DNA of 25,984 bases from Priapulus caudatus (lineage: Eukaryota; Priapulida; Priapulimorpha; Priapulimorphida; Priapulidae), in assembly GCF_000485595.1 (NCBI RefSeq), contig NW_014577114.1:484071-510054 (forward strand), given 5' to 3'. Within the stretch, counting starts at the first letter, position 1. Every line of letters begins with the position of its first letter. The position numbers and the translations under genes were made by a program. The notes beneath the pieces are model-generated. The model worked only from the letters and a program-made list of their open reading frames with translations. It ran no database searches and was not told the DNA's origin. This document shows positions 17,761 through 25,984 of this stretch, piece after piece.

Positions 17761-18312
17761 TACGTGTACGTATGATTAGCTACGTGTAAAAACTGGCACG
17801 GCCACGCCACCACGTGCTCGCATGACGTGCCGTCGCCACGGGCAGCGCGGGGAGAGGAGGTTGGTAAGAACCTGCCACGTACGCAGCCAGGCGCCGCGGC
17901 GGCGGCGGTTTTGGAGATAGCATCTAGACCGCGCCCGCGCACGTGGAGTGCCGTATGCGTGTTCGTTAAAACCTCTGTGATAGACATGACGCTATACTCG
18001 GCAGTAGCCCACGTCATCGCGTAGCGGCCAATGAGCGGTCGCTGATTGACAGCATTTCTTGGGGTTTCTTGTAGGAGCCACTACGTCTTACCGTTGAGGT
18101 GCGCCACCCCCAAAAATGTTTAGGGGCCGTTTGGAGATGGCCTCTAGGCGTTGATCGCGAAATGTCGGTTGGATTCCGCCCCATTTTCGCGGAGTTCGTT
18201 TTCAGACCCTTGTCTAAGTTATCTGTCTAAGTGGACAATAAGTGGTCGGCGTATTCGCTGTGGGGGCACAGCAAGTCGTGCGCTGCGCGCAACTACCGGG
18301 CCGCATGTCCGT

Positions 18313-18530
18313 CTAGTGGTGCTCATGGATGATCGCTTTATTTGCTTGCCTCATGTCGACACATACTCGAATGTTCCCGTTCGGCTTCAGTACTACCACC
18401 AATGGGCTTACCCAACGCGTCGGCCCTTCTACACGTTCGATAATATCCATGTTAAGCAGTTCTTCCAATTTCTGGTCGAATACCTGTACAGCATTTACCA
18501 CGTTCCTTTTCGATGCTGTCACTTGCTATG
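18313..18530 (-). pseudogene. RT N-terminal fragment of the outer Gypsy element
   Basis: The - strand reads LEELLNMDIIERVEGPTRWVSP, then VLKPNGNIRVCVDMRQANKAI and EHH, the opening blocks of Gypsy RT. It ends at a TAG created at the junction with the GC-rich insert (18313-18315). Confidence 0.9.
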
Positions 18531-18559
18531 GTATTTATATTCAGTCCCACTTTCAGCAC

Positions 18560-18870
18560 ACCGAGTTGCATTGCATTTCTCTTCCCAAGTAATGGCTGTC
18601 CACTCCATTTCACAACTATGATCTCTACATGCACTTGTGTATTTTGCACTACTGTATACTGTATACTGCTGTGCACTGAAATGTACCTATTACAGGTAAT
18701 GGAACCTTAGATCCATATGCGAAGAGTTGTTTTGTACATTTCTGTGATGCACATTTGACCTGCTTTTCCTTCAGATGTTCTCACAAAGACTGGCAGATGA
18801 TGTTCGTACTGGTACCAGAGTCAATAGCCATTTTCACTGGTACCACTCCCAACTGGACTTCCACGTTGTC
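18560..18870 (-). pseudogene. Gypsy aspartic protease, DSG type (broken)
   Basis: The - strand shows VPVKMAIDSGTSTNII with the active-site Asp-Ser-Gly. An in-frame TGA follows shortly after (near 18787), then YGSKVPLPVIGTF and, in a neighbouring frame, QVHVEIIVVKWSGQPLLG. The active-site triplet differs from the DTG protease at 15500, so this belongs to a different Gypsy subfamily. Confidence 0.75.
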
Positions 18871-19548
18871 ACAGTCAGTTTAACCTTTTACGCAAAATGT
18901 ATACTCATGGTCATCATCTTCCTCTGTCGGGTTCGTTTCAGCGTAACAGCTTCATAGGCACAAGCAATCTCCTGCAATTTCGACAATGTCAGTTTTTTCC
19001 TGTTTGTAGAGGTTTCCTACGCAGACTTGTGGACCCATATGTATGGATAATATGGTCCCTGATTGGGTCATCCTCATCTATGAATTCACAGTTGGCAGCC
19101 TTCTCTCTCAATCGTATTATGTACCGGCTTATAGGCTAATTTGCCTCTGGTAGTAGCCGTTTAAACATGTCTCTCGAAAGGCAGGTTAACTCGCACCACA
19201 AGATGCTTTGACAATATTTCAACAGTCTCTTTAAACCTGTCTCTCACCACTACCGGCGGTGCTCTTTCACCTTCACCATCTCCGGCAGGTTGGTTGGCAT
19301 GTGTATCTCCATCCCCTTCTTCTTCCTCGGAGTCTTCTGGGTGTAGGGTGTCATATAAATCTTGTAACATTTGACCCCCACATCTTAATAATAAGCCTCT
19401 TTTGACTGCCATCGGTGACACCTCTGGCGTTAGCGTACCGCATGAAGGCTTTCAAATACTTTTGCCATATGGGGCCAACACTGGAGGAATCCCCCGTCAG
19501 ATCAAACTCAGGAAATAATCCTACATCCAGCTGTTTCAGAGCAGACAT
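18871..19548 (-). pseudogene. Gag gene of the outer Gypsy element (broken)
   Basis: From 19548 the - strand reads LKQLDVGLFPEFDL...WQKYLKAFMRYANARGV, then changes frame near 19380-19420 into KRGLLLRCGGQMLQDLYDTL. It continues with an acidic patch (EDSEEEEGDGD), a KETVEIL region and, near 19100-19000, IRLREKAANCEF...DPIRDHIIHT. These are capsid-type blocks of Gypsy gag. Several frameshifts and stops are present, and zinc knuckles are not intact. Confidence 0.8.
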
Positions 19549-19600
19549 CTCGTCTCAAGTCACATTTGTAACTTGAGATGAGAATCGAATTTAATCTTTT

Positions 19601-19613
19601 ATCCTCGTCGCCA
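19601..19613 (-). promoter_or_regulatory. tRNA-Ser primer binding site of the outer element
   Basis: The - strand reads TGGCGACGAGGAT, an exact 13-base complement to the 3' end (including CCA) of animal tRNA-Ser(GCU). It lies two to three bases inside the LTR end and 53 bases before the gag reading frame. Confidence 0.85.
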
Positions 19614-19615
19614 TT

Positions 19616-19738
19616 TGCAACGTTTACCGTTCAGTGTTTACGGATTTAACCACCAACACAGATTTGTCTCTACTCCTATTTATCCGTACGCTCTTCTCCC
19701 AGCCTCGTTCGGTTGTGTGTAATAGGGTGTCCTAGTCA
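19616..19738 (-). mobile_element. LTR (5') of the outer Gypsy element, boundary uncertain
   Basis: On the - strand the LTR ends CGTTGCA beside the primer site. The inner 55 bases match those of the LTR at 12423-12583 (shared GTTTACGGATTTAACCACCA). A GATAAATAGG box lies further out. A TGACTAGG at about 19738 is a possible start, but no second identical LTR confirms it. Confidence 0.6.
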
Positions 19739-20487
19739 AAATGCAGGCAGATATTCTACTACTGTAATGTTTCGCATGTATTTTACTTTAAAATAAGAGG
19801 CATATCTTCATTGTGTAGTATCACCAATGTCTAGGCGTAATGCGTGCCGCACAGACCGTTATAGGGGGCTGCCAACAAAGCTGACTAAAACGTAAGACGA
19901 TAACTTCATTGTCCGTCTTTATCCCTCAGTGCAGGCATCCTCAATCTGGCAACCGCTACACGTTGTAAATCAGTGCAAAGGAAATAGTCTAGGCAGCTGG
20001 TAACATAATAACTAACTTCTTTGGACTAATTACCCCCCCCCATCCGCTGTAGTATTTACTGTGGAAGCAGCTGCATGGCCTCGGGTTAAAGAAACGGAGT
20101 TAGGCACCGCCCTATATGTGCCACATAGGCACGGGAATTGATTTAACTTTGACTTAACTGTAAGCTAACAATTGGTGGGTTTGTTTGAACGCACTCATCT
20201 GGTCGCCATTGTTGTGATCCGTCCAAACAAACGCAACCTGGTGGTTGTTAACATCAGCGAAGCCACAATACAATGTTTAACATGTTCGTTGAGCTCCTGT
20301 ATGATGATTAGGACGAGCTTCTATTACCACCACATAGTACACTAGTAGAAGTGTTGTTGCTCGTAGTTGCTGCCCACTGTCAAGCTTTTGAACTTAGAAT
20401 TGGGTTCTACATGGATCATGTTATGTTAGCACATAATATAGATGACTTTCTAAGTGTTTTCTGATGTCTGTAGGTATTGTAAATCGC
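19739..20487. other. Non-coding, nothing recognised
   Basis: No domain-bearing reading frame, RNA gene or clear repeat was seen. It contains a C9 run near 20032 and AT-rich DNA. Confidence 0.6.
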
Positions 20488-20495
20488 AATTAAAT

Positions 20496-20966
20496 CGCAG
20501 TGGCTACGGGTACGGTAGCCGTATCTTAATGTCTCGAGGCTACGGGTACGGTAGTCCATTTGCGCATGCGTCGCTTTCCCACAAAATAATGCCGTTGGAA
20601 ATTAATTCACGGTTCATTAATCTCCAGCCTAATAATTAATTAATTAATTAGCTAGCCTACAACAGTTGTTTGGGATTGATTGTCAGTTCAGATGCAAAAT
20701 ATTGAAAGCAAAAGGTTATAAACCATAGATTAATTTGGGTACTCTGACACGCGTATATAAGATAGCCGAGTCGGTTTATAGTTAGTGTTAGGGTTAAGGT
20801 TAGGGTTGGGGTTGGGGATAGGGTGACTGTTTGTACTTGGGAATGGGAATGCCGTACCCGTAGCCTCGAGACATTAAGATATGGCAGCAGCGCATGCGTA
20901 GTGTGACTGACGTACCCGTAGCCTCGAGACATTAAGATACGGCTACCGTACCCGTAGCCACTGCGT
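20496..20966. mobile_element. Inverted-repeat element with 8-bp AT-rich flanks
   Basis: A 55-bp inverted repeat starts at the left with CGCAGTGGCTACGGGTACGG and recurs in complement up to 20965. AATTAAAT flanks it at 20488-20495 and 20967-20974 (one extra T on the right). The sub-block CTACGGGTACGG...TTAATGTCTCGAGG is tandemly repeated inside the arms; the right arm has an extra diverged copy near 20850-20900. The centre carries telomere-like GGGTTA repeats. No protein is encoded. Confidence 0.85.
20783..20825 (+). repeat. Degenerate telomere-like TTAGGG repeats
   Basis: A run of GTTAGGGTTAAGGTTAGGGTTGGGGTTGGGGATAGGG inside the inverted-repeat element. The spacing is six to seven bases, like the animal telomere repeat, but the units vary. 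Confidence 0.75.
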
Positions 20967-21239
20967 AATTAAATAGTATAATAAGGGGAGAGCAACATGA
21001 TGATTCATTAGCATGAATTTCAACCATCCAAAACGGAATCCTGATCACATTTCTAGTGAGCAGTGTAGACGCGTGTATGTATAATGTACAGGGCCGTAGT
21101 GGCCGCCACGGCAGCACGGCACTGCCGTGGCACTATTTTTACGAAAAAATTGTGCAGGGAACCAAGGAGCAACATATACCAAGGAAGATGAAACCCCGGG
21201 GGGGGCACCCACTCCACATTATGGTAGTTATGTGCCACT

Positions 21240-21430
21240 GCGAAGTAAAAAATGGGGGGCTCTGGAACAACTAGACCTGAAAATGGGTCTCTGGAACTAA
21301 TGTTTGTTGAATGTGGTATGCTCTGGAACCGGCTAATGTTCGAAAATGGGGTCTCCGAACTAGGATTCGTTGAAATTCAATGCTATGGAAACTGGACACG
21401 TTTAAAAAGAGGGGTCTCCGAACTGTGGGG
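21240..21430. repeat. Minisatellite of about 62-bp units
   Basis: Repeats of a unit containing TGCTCTGGAAC, AATGTTCGAAAATGGGGTC and TCCGAACTAGGATTCG. GAAAATGGG-type starts fall near 21280, 21342 and 21403. It keeps an open + frame that reads a repeated ENGVSELGFVE-like peptide, but nothing suggests that frame is a real gene. Confidence 0.8.
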
Positions 21431-21537
21431 AACAGTGATTTGCTTTAAAATCTATCTGGTAGCACTTGAACCAATAATTGTTGTATTATGTAGAGGGAGA
21501 GAAAAACATGACCCGGAGAGAGATGACGCACGCACAC

Positions 21538-21589
21538 GCGCGCGCACGCACACACACACACACACACCAACGCAACATCCACACACACA

Positions 21590-21662
<73 letters not shown>

Positions 21663-21690
21663 CCAACACACGCACGCACGCACACACACA
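21538..21690. repeat. (CA)n microsatellite
   Basis: About 150 bases of CA repeats with a few interruptions (CAACGCAACAT, ATAC, ACGC, AGCCAA). It explains all the His/Thr and Val/Cys frames seen around it. Confidence 0.97.
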
Positions 21691-22203
21691 ACACAAACAC
21701 GTTGCATGCATGCCTTCACGGCCCGGCTTCAAATAATATTCTGAAGTACGATGCACTGGAACGGAAATATTAAAAACTATATTATTTTTCATAATTATGT
21801 ACTGATAATATATACAATTTTGTAAACAATGTTTTATTAGTTATCATACTCATAATATATATTTTAGACACTTTAGTCAAAACATCAGCTTTAGCTACAT
21901 TCTTTTTTGAAATTTACAAATTGACCTTTTGAAATGATCAGAATTGGTTGCTTTCAACATAGCCTGAAAATGCAGGAAATGCCATTTCCAGGCTCTAAAT
22001 TTCAAAATATTTATGCGGTAGTACCCCCAGACCCCCCGCATCGGCTTCGCGATCGCGGCGTTAGCCATGCCTGCCTGCGGCACACACACTAACCGCCACT
22101 CTTGATATTATCACTGGGTGATCCTACATTTTTCTGCAGTGGCACATTTTGGGAGGCCACTACGGCCCTGATGTAGATAAATACAGTGTCAATATACATA
22201 TGT

Positions 22204-22307
22204 ATCAAGAGTAGATAATAACATCTACAGATAGATACTGTAGATAAGTAGATACTGTAGATACTGTAGAGACAGTAGATAATAACATGTTATTATCTAC
22301 TCTTGAT
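22204..22307. repeat. AT-rich palindrome with GATACTGTA repeats
   Basis: The 21-mer ATCAAGAGTAGATAATAACA-T at 22204-22224 recurs in exact complement at 22287-22307. A second copy of its inner part joins the right arm to make a perfect 26-base palindrome at 22275-22300. Between the arms lie short tandem AGATACTGTAGAT repeats. It starts about 30 bases after the hAT-like element. Confidence 0.9.
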
Positions 22308-22587
22308 ATGTATACATAGATACACAGACTGTGATCAATTATTGTAAACAAATTGAATATTTTATATGTTCGAACTGTGGAATGTTTTATTAAACACTAT
22401 AATTATAAACTTGATGCTCATGTCTCATTATTAGTCATTTATTCTCTTGGATGATAACTTAATTATAATATATATAATTAATAGCTGTTATCTCGATCAT
22501 TGATCATTGATTAGTAACTAGAATGTATCCTACGAATTTAAAGAGTCTGCATTTGCCTGTCTTGCATTGCTTTGCCTTGCATTGCAT
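22308..22587. other. AT-rich spacer, no gene
   Basis: AT-rich DNA with ATTATAATATATATAATTAAT near 22460 and two TGATCATTGAT steps near 22500. No coding signal was seen. Confidence 0.6.
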
Positions 22588-23303
22588 AAGCCTAGCGCAA
22601 TACTTTTTCATGCAACTCGGGAGCGATTCTGTGAAATCGCTACGTCTGCGGGAACGTGCAACTGCAACCCGTAGCGATTCTGGTCACTTGCAACGAGTTT
22701 GCAAGAAATCAAACTGATTTGATTTTCAGCAACTCGTCGCTCCGAAATCGCATGTGTGCGGGTAGACAGCGACTTGCAACGATGAAAAATTCTCGTCTGA
22801 CCAATCAGCGAGCACCATCTCATCACGTGAAAAATGTGTGTTATTATGTATGTATGTCTCTATTCGTCGGAGCTGCAACACTGAAATAATCCTGGCTTAA
22901 ATATATAAAGGCCTGCGTAGGAAGAGTTATATGTAGAATATATAATTCATTATTTAGTTATGATTTATAATACTATGTAAATATTTCTTATTCATCATAT
23001 AATATCATATATAAGGAATACTGATTATTGTCTCATTGGGTCAATTTTCTACCACATGATTGAATGTTTTTGGGTGAGTTATGGCAAATCGATTTTTTAA
23101 TAGTGGAATGGCCCTATATAATATGAGACTCCATCTAGTGTTAGTGTCATGTAAACTCCTAAAACATTGAACAAAGCAAGTCATGGAAAGACAACAGAAG
23201 TCGCTTGCATGCGCACACGCGGTGAAGCGTGCGAGCGATCGCTTGCGGTTGCAGCTAGGTTGCAGCGACGAGCAACCAAAAATCGCAGGTCTGCGCTAGG
23301 CTT
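22588..23303. mobile_element. Inverted-repeat element, AAGCCTAGCGCA ends
   Basis: The ends AAGCCTAGCGCA (22588-22599) and TGCGCTAGGCTT (23292-23303) are perfect inverted 12-mers. Inside each end are many scattered GCAACTCG, GCGACTTGCAA and GCGATT/AATCGC motifs in both orientations, which look like subterminal repeats. The middle is AT-rich and non-coding. The flanks are TA-rich, but no exact target duplication could be fixed. Superfamily uncertain. Confidence 0.65.
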
Positions 23304-25128
23304 TAAGCTTGGTTTTCGTTATCGACCATAGCAAAAACGCGCGCAGAAATCATCTCCCCCGTGAGTGTGTGTGTGGGGGGGGGGGAACACCTAATTGCTA
23401 TTATCAGAGTGGCTGAGTGGTAAATAGTTAATCAACTCGCTGACCAAAAGTTGAGAAAATAGAACATGTTCTAATCTCTAAACTAGTTAATATCAGTTTG
23501 TTGAGCGCTAAACTTTTACGTTTACGCTACCGACTTTAAGTCAATTTGTTAAAAAGTTGATCAACTCGTTAACCTTTAAACAGAAAATGGATAGTGTTAT
23601 GCGTGCGTGTGTGCGTTATTTGCTTAACTTCTCCTTAAATGCAGTTCAGCAGACAAAACTTTCTTCGCCACATAAATCATTCCAGCGGTTAGGCGTCATA
23701 ACTTCTGAGAATCCTCATATACGTTAGACACAGGCATGCACTCATTTAGCGGGGCTACATACGCGTGGATAGGGAATTCTACCATTGCAATTTTCGGCCA
23801 TTGGTTTGTGTGCAAGTATTGACTTCATACTAGAGCCAAAGCCGGCATGCAAAACTCACAAATTTGCATTTTTACTATCGCTTTTTCTTCCGTGTCGCTA
23901 AACGTGTATTTGCCCTTCACAGTGTCTAGCTGCGAACACACCTATTGAACGAATACATGCATCTCGAGAGAGGCAGATAGACAGACAGACAGACACAGCC
24001 AAATAAACAGAAACAGAAAAATAATTTATACGCGGTTAAATTATGTGTAACAAGGCCTCTGATTTGGTAAAAGGAATATAATTTTACCGAGGTAAAAAAA
24101 ATTCTTTGTGTGTACGGTGACCAGTTATTATAGGCGATGGCGGTTGCCGCAGCGTTGCACAGGTGTACGACAAGTGATATAACAGCAGTAGCCGATAGGC
24201 AAGCTCTCTTTGCGGCACTTTCTCTAATATTACGTGATTGTAGTGCAGGTACGCAAAATCAAGGCTATTTCTATAGCTATTGTTGCCATAGCAACGCCCT
24301 CCATTTCTCATTGGGAACCCGAGTCTGCGCGCAGTAGCTAAGTGCTTATTCAAGCTTGCACACAAAATGTGAGTCTATAGGAGGTGTACAACAGTAAGCT
24401 TCCGCAATTGTTCACCGCAATTGTTGCACTATTTCGTCTCTAGAAAAGGCCTTTTTTTGGCATTTTTTTCGCCGAAATTCGGCACTAGAGTGCAATAATT
24501 TGCATTATGCACGCAAGGTAGATGCCTCGTGGACGTCTAGAAAGCATTAGAAGTAAAATTATTCGTGTTGTGTAATTGTGCCATTCCAGCTAGTGGCGTA
24601 GCCATGGGCGCTGGTCGCCCATTTTTGTGTATGAAGCGGGATCCGACTACTCTGTAGAAATACGCATCTGATCATAGAGCTGGCAAACGTTTCGAGCGGA
24701 GCATAGAGCATGAATCTGTAGTTATAATTTTAACATGAATAAAGTGTATGTTTTGTAAGCGCAGTAACAGTGTGCGTATTTTTAATTAATTTCTGTTCGA
24801 TGCTTATTCAGGCCTGCAGCCTATGGACGCCCTCTACTGTTGTGCAACACCCATAGTGAGTGTGTAGCTGCATGTGCAGGGTGTTTGAGTGCGGAGCGTT
24901 GCGAATTTTCACGTGATGAGTATTTTGATATTTTATTGCCCCTGGATTTTCACATGTTGACGTTGATATATATTTCAAATGCACAAAGAAATAAATAATA
25001 ACCTTTTACGTCTGCGTGTGACACCGTCCGCATGCAACAATTCTTCGCATGCCTGGAATAGTTATGAAAACGACAGGAAAATCACCTATGCTATATTGTT
25101 TTCGAATACTATATAAAGTTGGAATTTT
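23304..25128. other. Non-coding, no gene recognised
   Basis: Open frames at 24137-24337 (+) and 24084-24365 (-) overlap each other, are short and show no domain. Small features are a G11 run near 23378, GATAGACAGACAGACAGACA near 23970, and a GTGGCGTAGCCATGGGCG block near 24593 that resembles scraps of invertebrate transposons. No RNA gene could be supported. Confidence 0.55.
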
Positions 25129-25233
25129 GTCTTTTTTGCTGTGTCTCGTGTCATTTCTTCTCGTGCAACTTTGTCTCGTAGCACTTTATCTCGGGGCATA
25201 TTGTCGTAAAGCAATTTGTAAAATGTCGTTTCG
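25129..25233. repeat. 15-bp tandem repeat
   Basis: Units starting TCTCGTG or TCTCG at 25144, 25159, 25174 and 25189, then a diverged unit at 25204, each 15 bases long. Because 15 is a multiple of three, both strands stay open. The - strand reads a charged pentapeptide repeat (RDKVL, RDKVA, REEMT, RDTAK) and the + strand a hydrophobic one. No domain or start context supports a protein. Confidence 0.85.
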
Positions 25234-25239
25234 CCTTCT

Positions 25240-25585
25240 ATCATTTTATCTACCCATCTTATTTTCAATAGTCCTATCTCTTAGGTTGGCTACAATACAT
25301 TCATTGATTGTAGCGCGGATTACGCATTTCCAAAGTCAAAGTCTGCTGAAATATTACTTTATAGGCTAATGTGATTACATACTTGGAAGTCCGACCTGTT
25401 AAGGTGCATGTTGAGTGCTTTGCCCATCGAGTCTGTGCCCTAGCTCCTCGTAAGCAGACTAGAATCTACGTGGCTAGGCCATCATTTCAGCTGAATTTGG
25501 AAGCATTTTCTCCTGTGACGCCGTGATTATTGACGACATTATTAGTCCTTATTGACATTCCTAATCGGGGTGACACAGCGTCCTT
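25240..25585. other. Non-coding spacer
   Basis: No gene, repeat or inverted repeat was recognised between the 15-bp repeat and the dispersed-repeat tandem. Confidence 0.5.
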
Positions 25586-25925
25586 GGTAAAATCCGATCT
25601 ATACTATTCACTTTGTTCGCAGCATCACGCCCTGGGTACCCCGTTATGCTATTATACATGTAAAAGGCGCTCCGACGTCGCCCGCCGTTGACTGACAAGA
25701 AAATTTTTGTCGACCGTTCTTATACGTTCAAACTGGAGCCAGACGGGCCGGGCCGACAGCACGTTTGCTTGGTAAATTTCGATCTATAATATTCACTTTG
25801 CTCGTAGCATCACGCCCTGGGTACCCCCGCAATGTCTATATTAATGTAAAGGTATAGATGGCGCTCGTGCGTGTGTCACCATGGATTGCCAAGAGAATTT
25901 TCCTTCTTTATACGCTCTTGACAGG
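25586..25925. repeat. Dispersed repeat, tandem copies 2 and 3
   Basis: Two direct copies at 185-bp spacing: GGTAAAATCCGATCTATACT at 25586 and GGTAAATTTCGATCTATAAT at 25771, each followed by ATTCACTTTG, GCAGCATCACGCCCTGGGTA-like and GGCGCT blocks. The second copy is more diverged and carries an extra GTATAGATG. They match the copy at 3255-3460. Confidence 0.9.
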
Positions 25926-25984
25926 GGGTATTCAATATATTCAAGCCGGTACAGGAGATTACGGTACGCATATATTTGCTAATA

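Larger units (their letters stand above)
17291..18312. mobile_element. GC-rich insert of unknown type inside RT
   Basis: This segment interrupts the RT gene between EHH (ending 18316) and ILTVDE (starting about 17282). It is rich in CpG and GC, unlike the AT-rich surroundings. It holds a hairpin (17417-17481), a CTG/CAG minisatellite (17551-17760) and two copies of a GGAGATRGCNTCTAG motif near 17913 and 18133. No terminal inverted repeats or clear target duplication were found. A 167-codon open frame on the - strand (18017-17514) is Ala/Gln-rich because of the minisatellite and has no domain. Confidence 0.6.
21089..22170. mobile_element. hAT-like element with CAGGGCCGTAGTGGCC ends
   Basis: The left end CAGGGCCGTAGTGGCC (21089) and right end GGCCACTACGGCCCTG (22155-22170) are perfect inverted 16-mers. 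ATGTA lies directly outside both (21084-21088 and 22171-22175), a possible 5-bp duplication. A hairpin GCCACGGCAG/CTGCCGTGGC lies just inside the left end. The 1082-bp body holds a minisatellite (21240-21430) and a (CA)n tract, but no transposase. Confidence 0.7.

Noticed and set aside
17514-18017. A 167-codon Ala/Gln-rich reading frame on the - strand
   Set aside because: It is open because the CTG/CAG minisatellite lacks stops in all frames. The + strand is open as well. No domain or splice context was seen.
12423-19738. Treating 12423-19738 as one full-length Gypsy element with matched LTRs
   Set aside because: The two outer LTRs share only their inner 55 bp, two gag and two protease genes are present, and a third LTR with its own primer site lies inside.
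21445-21792. Cys/Val-rich and His/Thr-rich frames that could look like cysteine-rich peptides
   Set aside because: They are direct translations of the (CA)n repeat on both strands.
23403-23490. A tRNA-Ser-like pattern: A-box-like TGGCTGAGTGG at 23410 and B-box-like GTTCTAATC at 23468
   Set aside because: The box spacing is plausible, but the acceptor and T stems do not pair and no anticodon arm could be drawn with confidence. At most it is a decayed tRNA-derived SINE head.
24084-24365. A 93-codon - strand frame overlapping a 66-codon + strand frame
   Set aside because: Both are short, overlap on opposite strands, and show no recognisable motif, splice support or composition shift.

Overview
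The window looks like animal (metazoan) nuclear DNA, probably from a marine invertebrate. It has one spliced gene with GT-AG type introns, dense microsatellites, many short inverted-repeat transposons and decayed Gypsy-type LTR retrotransposons. There is no operon structure, no bacterial-style gene packing and no CRISPR array. The species cannot be named from sequence alone.

The only convincing host gene is a six-exon sirtuin on the + strand, about 4414-12082. It encodes a class III, SIRT5-like lysine desuccinylase/deacylase of about 301 residues. All exon phases fit, and the NAD, catalytic, zinc and acyl-specificity residues are present. Intron 2 appears to use a GC donor. Intron 1 (5.2 kb) is almost entirely transposon debris. 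It holds a 2.7 kb Mutator-like inverted-repeat element with a 9-bp target duplication that starts 11 bp after the donor site. Nested in or near that element are an LTR-like piece, foldback elements, a perfect 33-bp hairpin, a near-perfect palindromic MITE with an 8-bp target duplication, a hAT-like MITE and a broken gag gene.

Left of the gene (1-4300) are a tandem array of about 630-bp units carrying (GA)n tracts, a copy of a repeat that recurs at the far right end of the window, and otherwise nothing that looks coding.

From 12423 to about 19738 lies a mosaic of at least two Gypsy-type retrotransposons, all reading on the - strand and all broken by stops and frameshifts. An outer element (LTR near 19616, tRNA-Ser primer site at 19601-19613, gag, DSG protease, first part of RT) is cut by a 1-kb GC-rich segment and then by a second element. 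The second element has an LTR at 16529-17126 that itself contains a 405-bp MITE, a second tRNA-Ser-like primer site, gag, zinc knuckles and a DTG protease. Its protease is fused in frame to an integrase-linker-like segment and then to the later half of RT. RNase H, integrase and a third, unmatched LTR at 12423-12583 follow.

The right part (19740-25984) is non-coding. It contains three inverted-repeat elements (20496-20966, 21089-22170, 22588-23303), a palindrome, a (CA)n tract, minisatellites and a two-copy tandem of the repeat family also seen near 3260. I see no new defence or biosynthetic system. The points of interest are the architecture of the nested elements, the chimeric retroelement and the sirtuin gene model.
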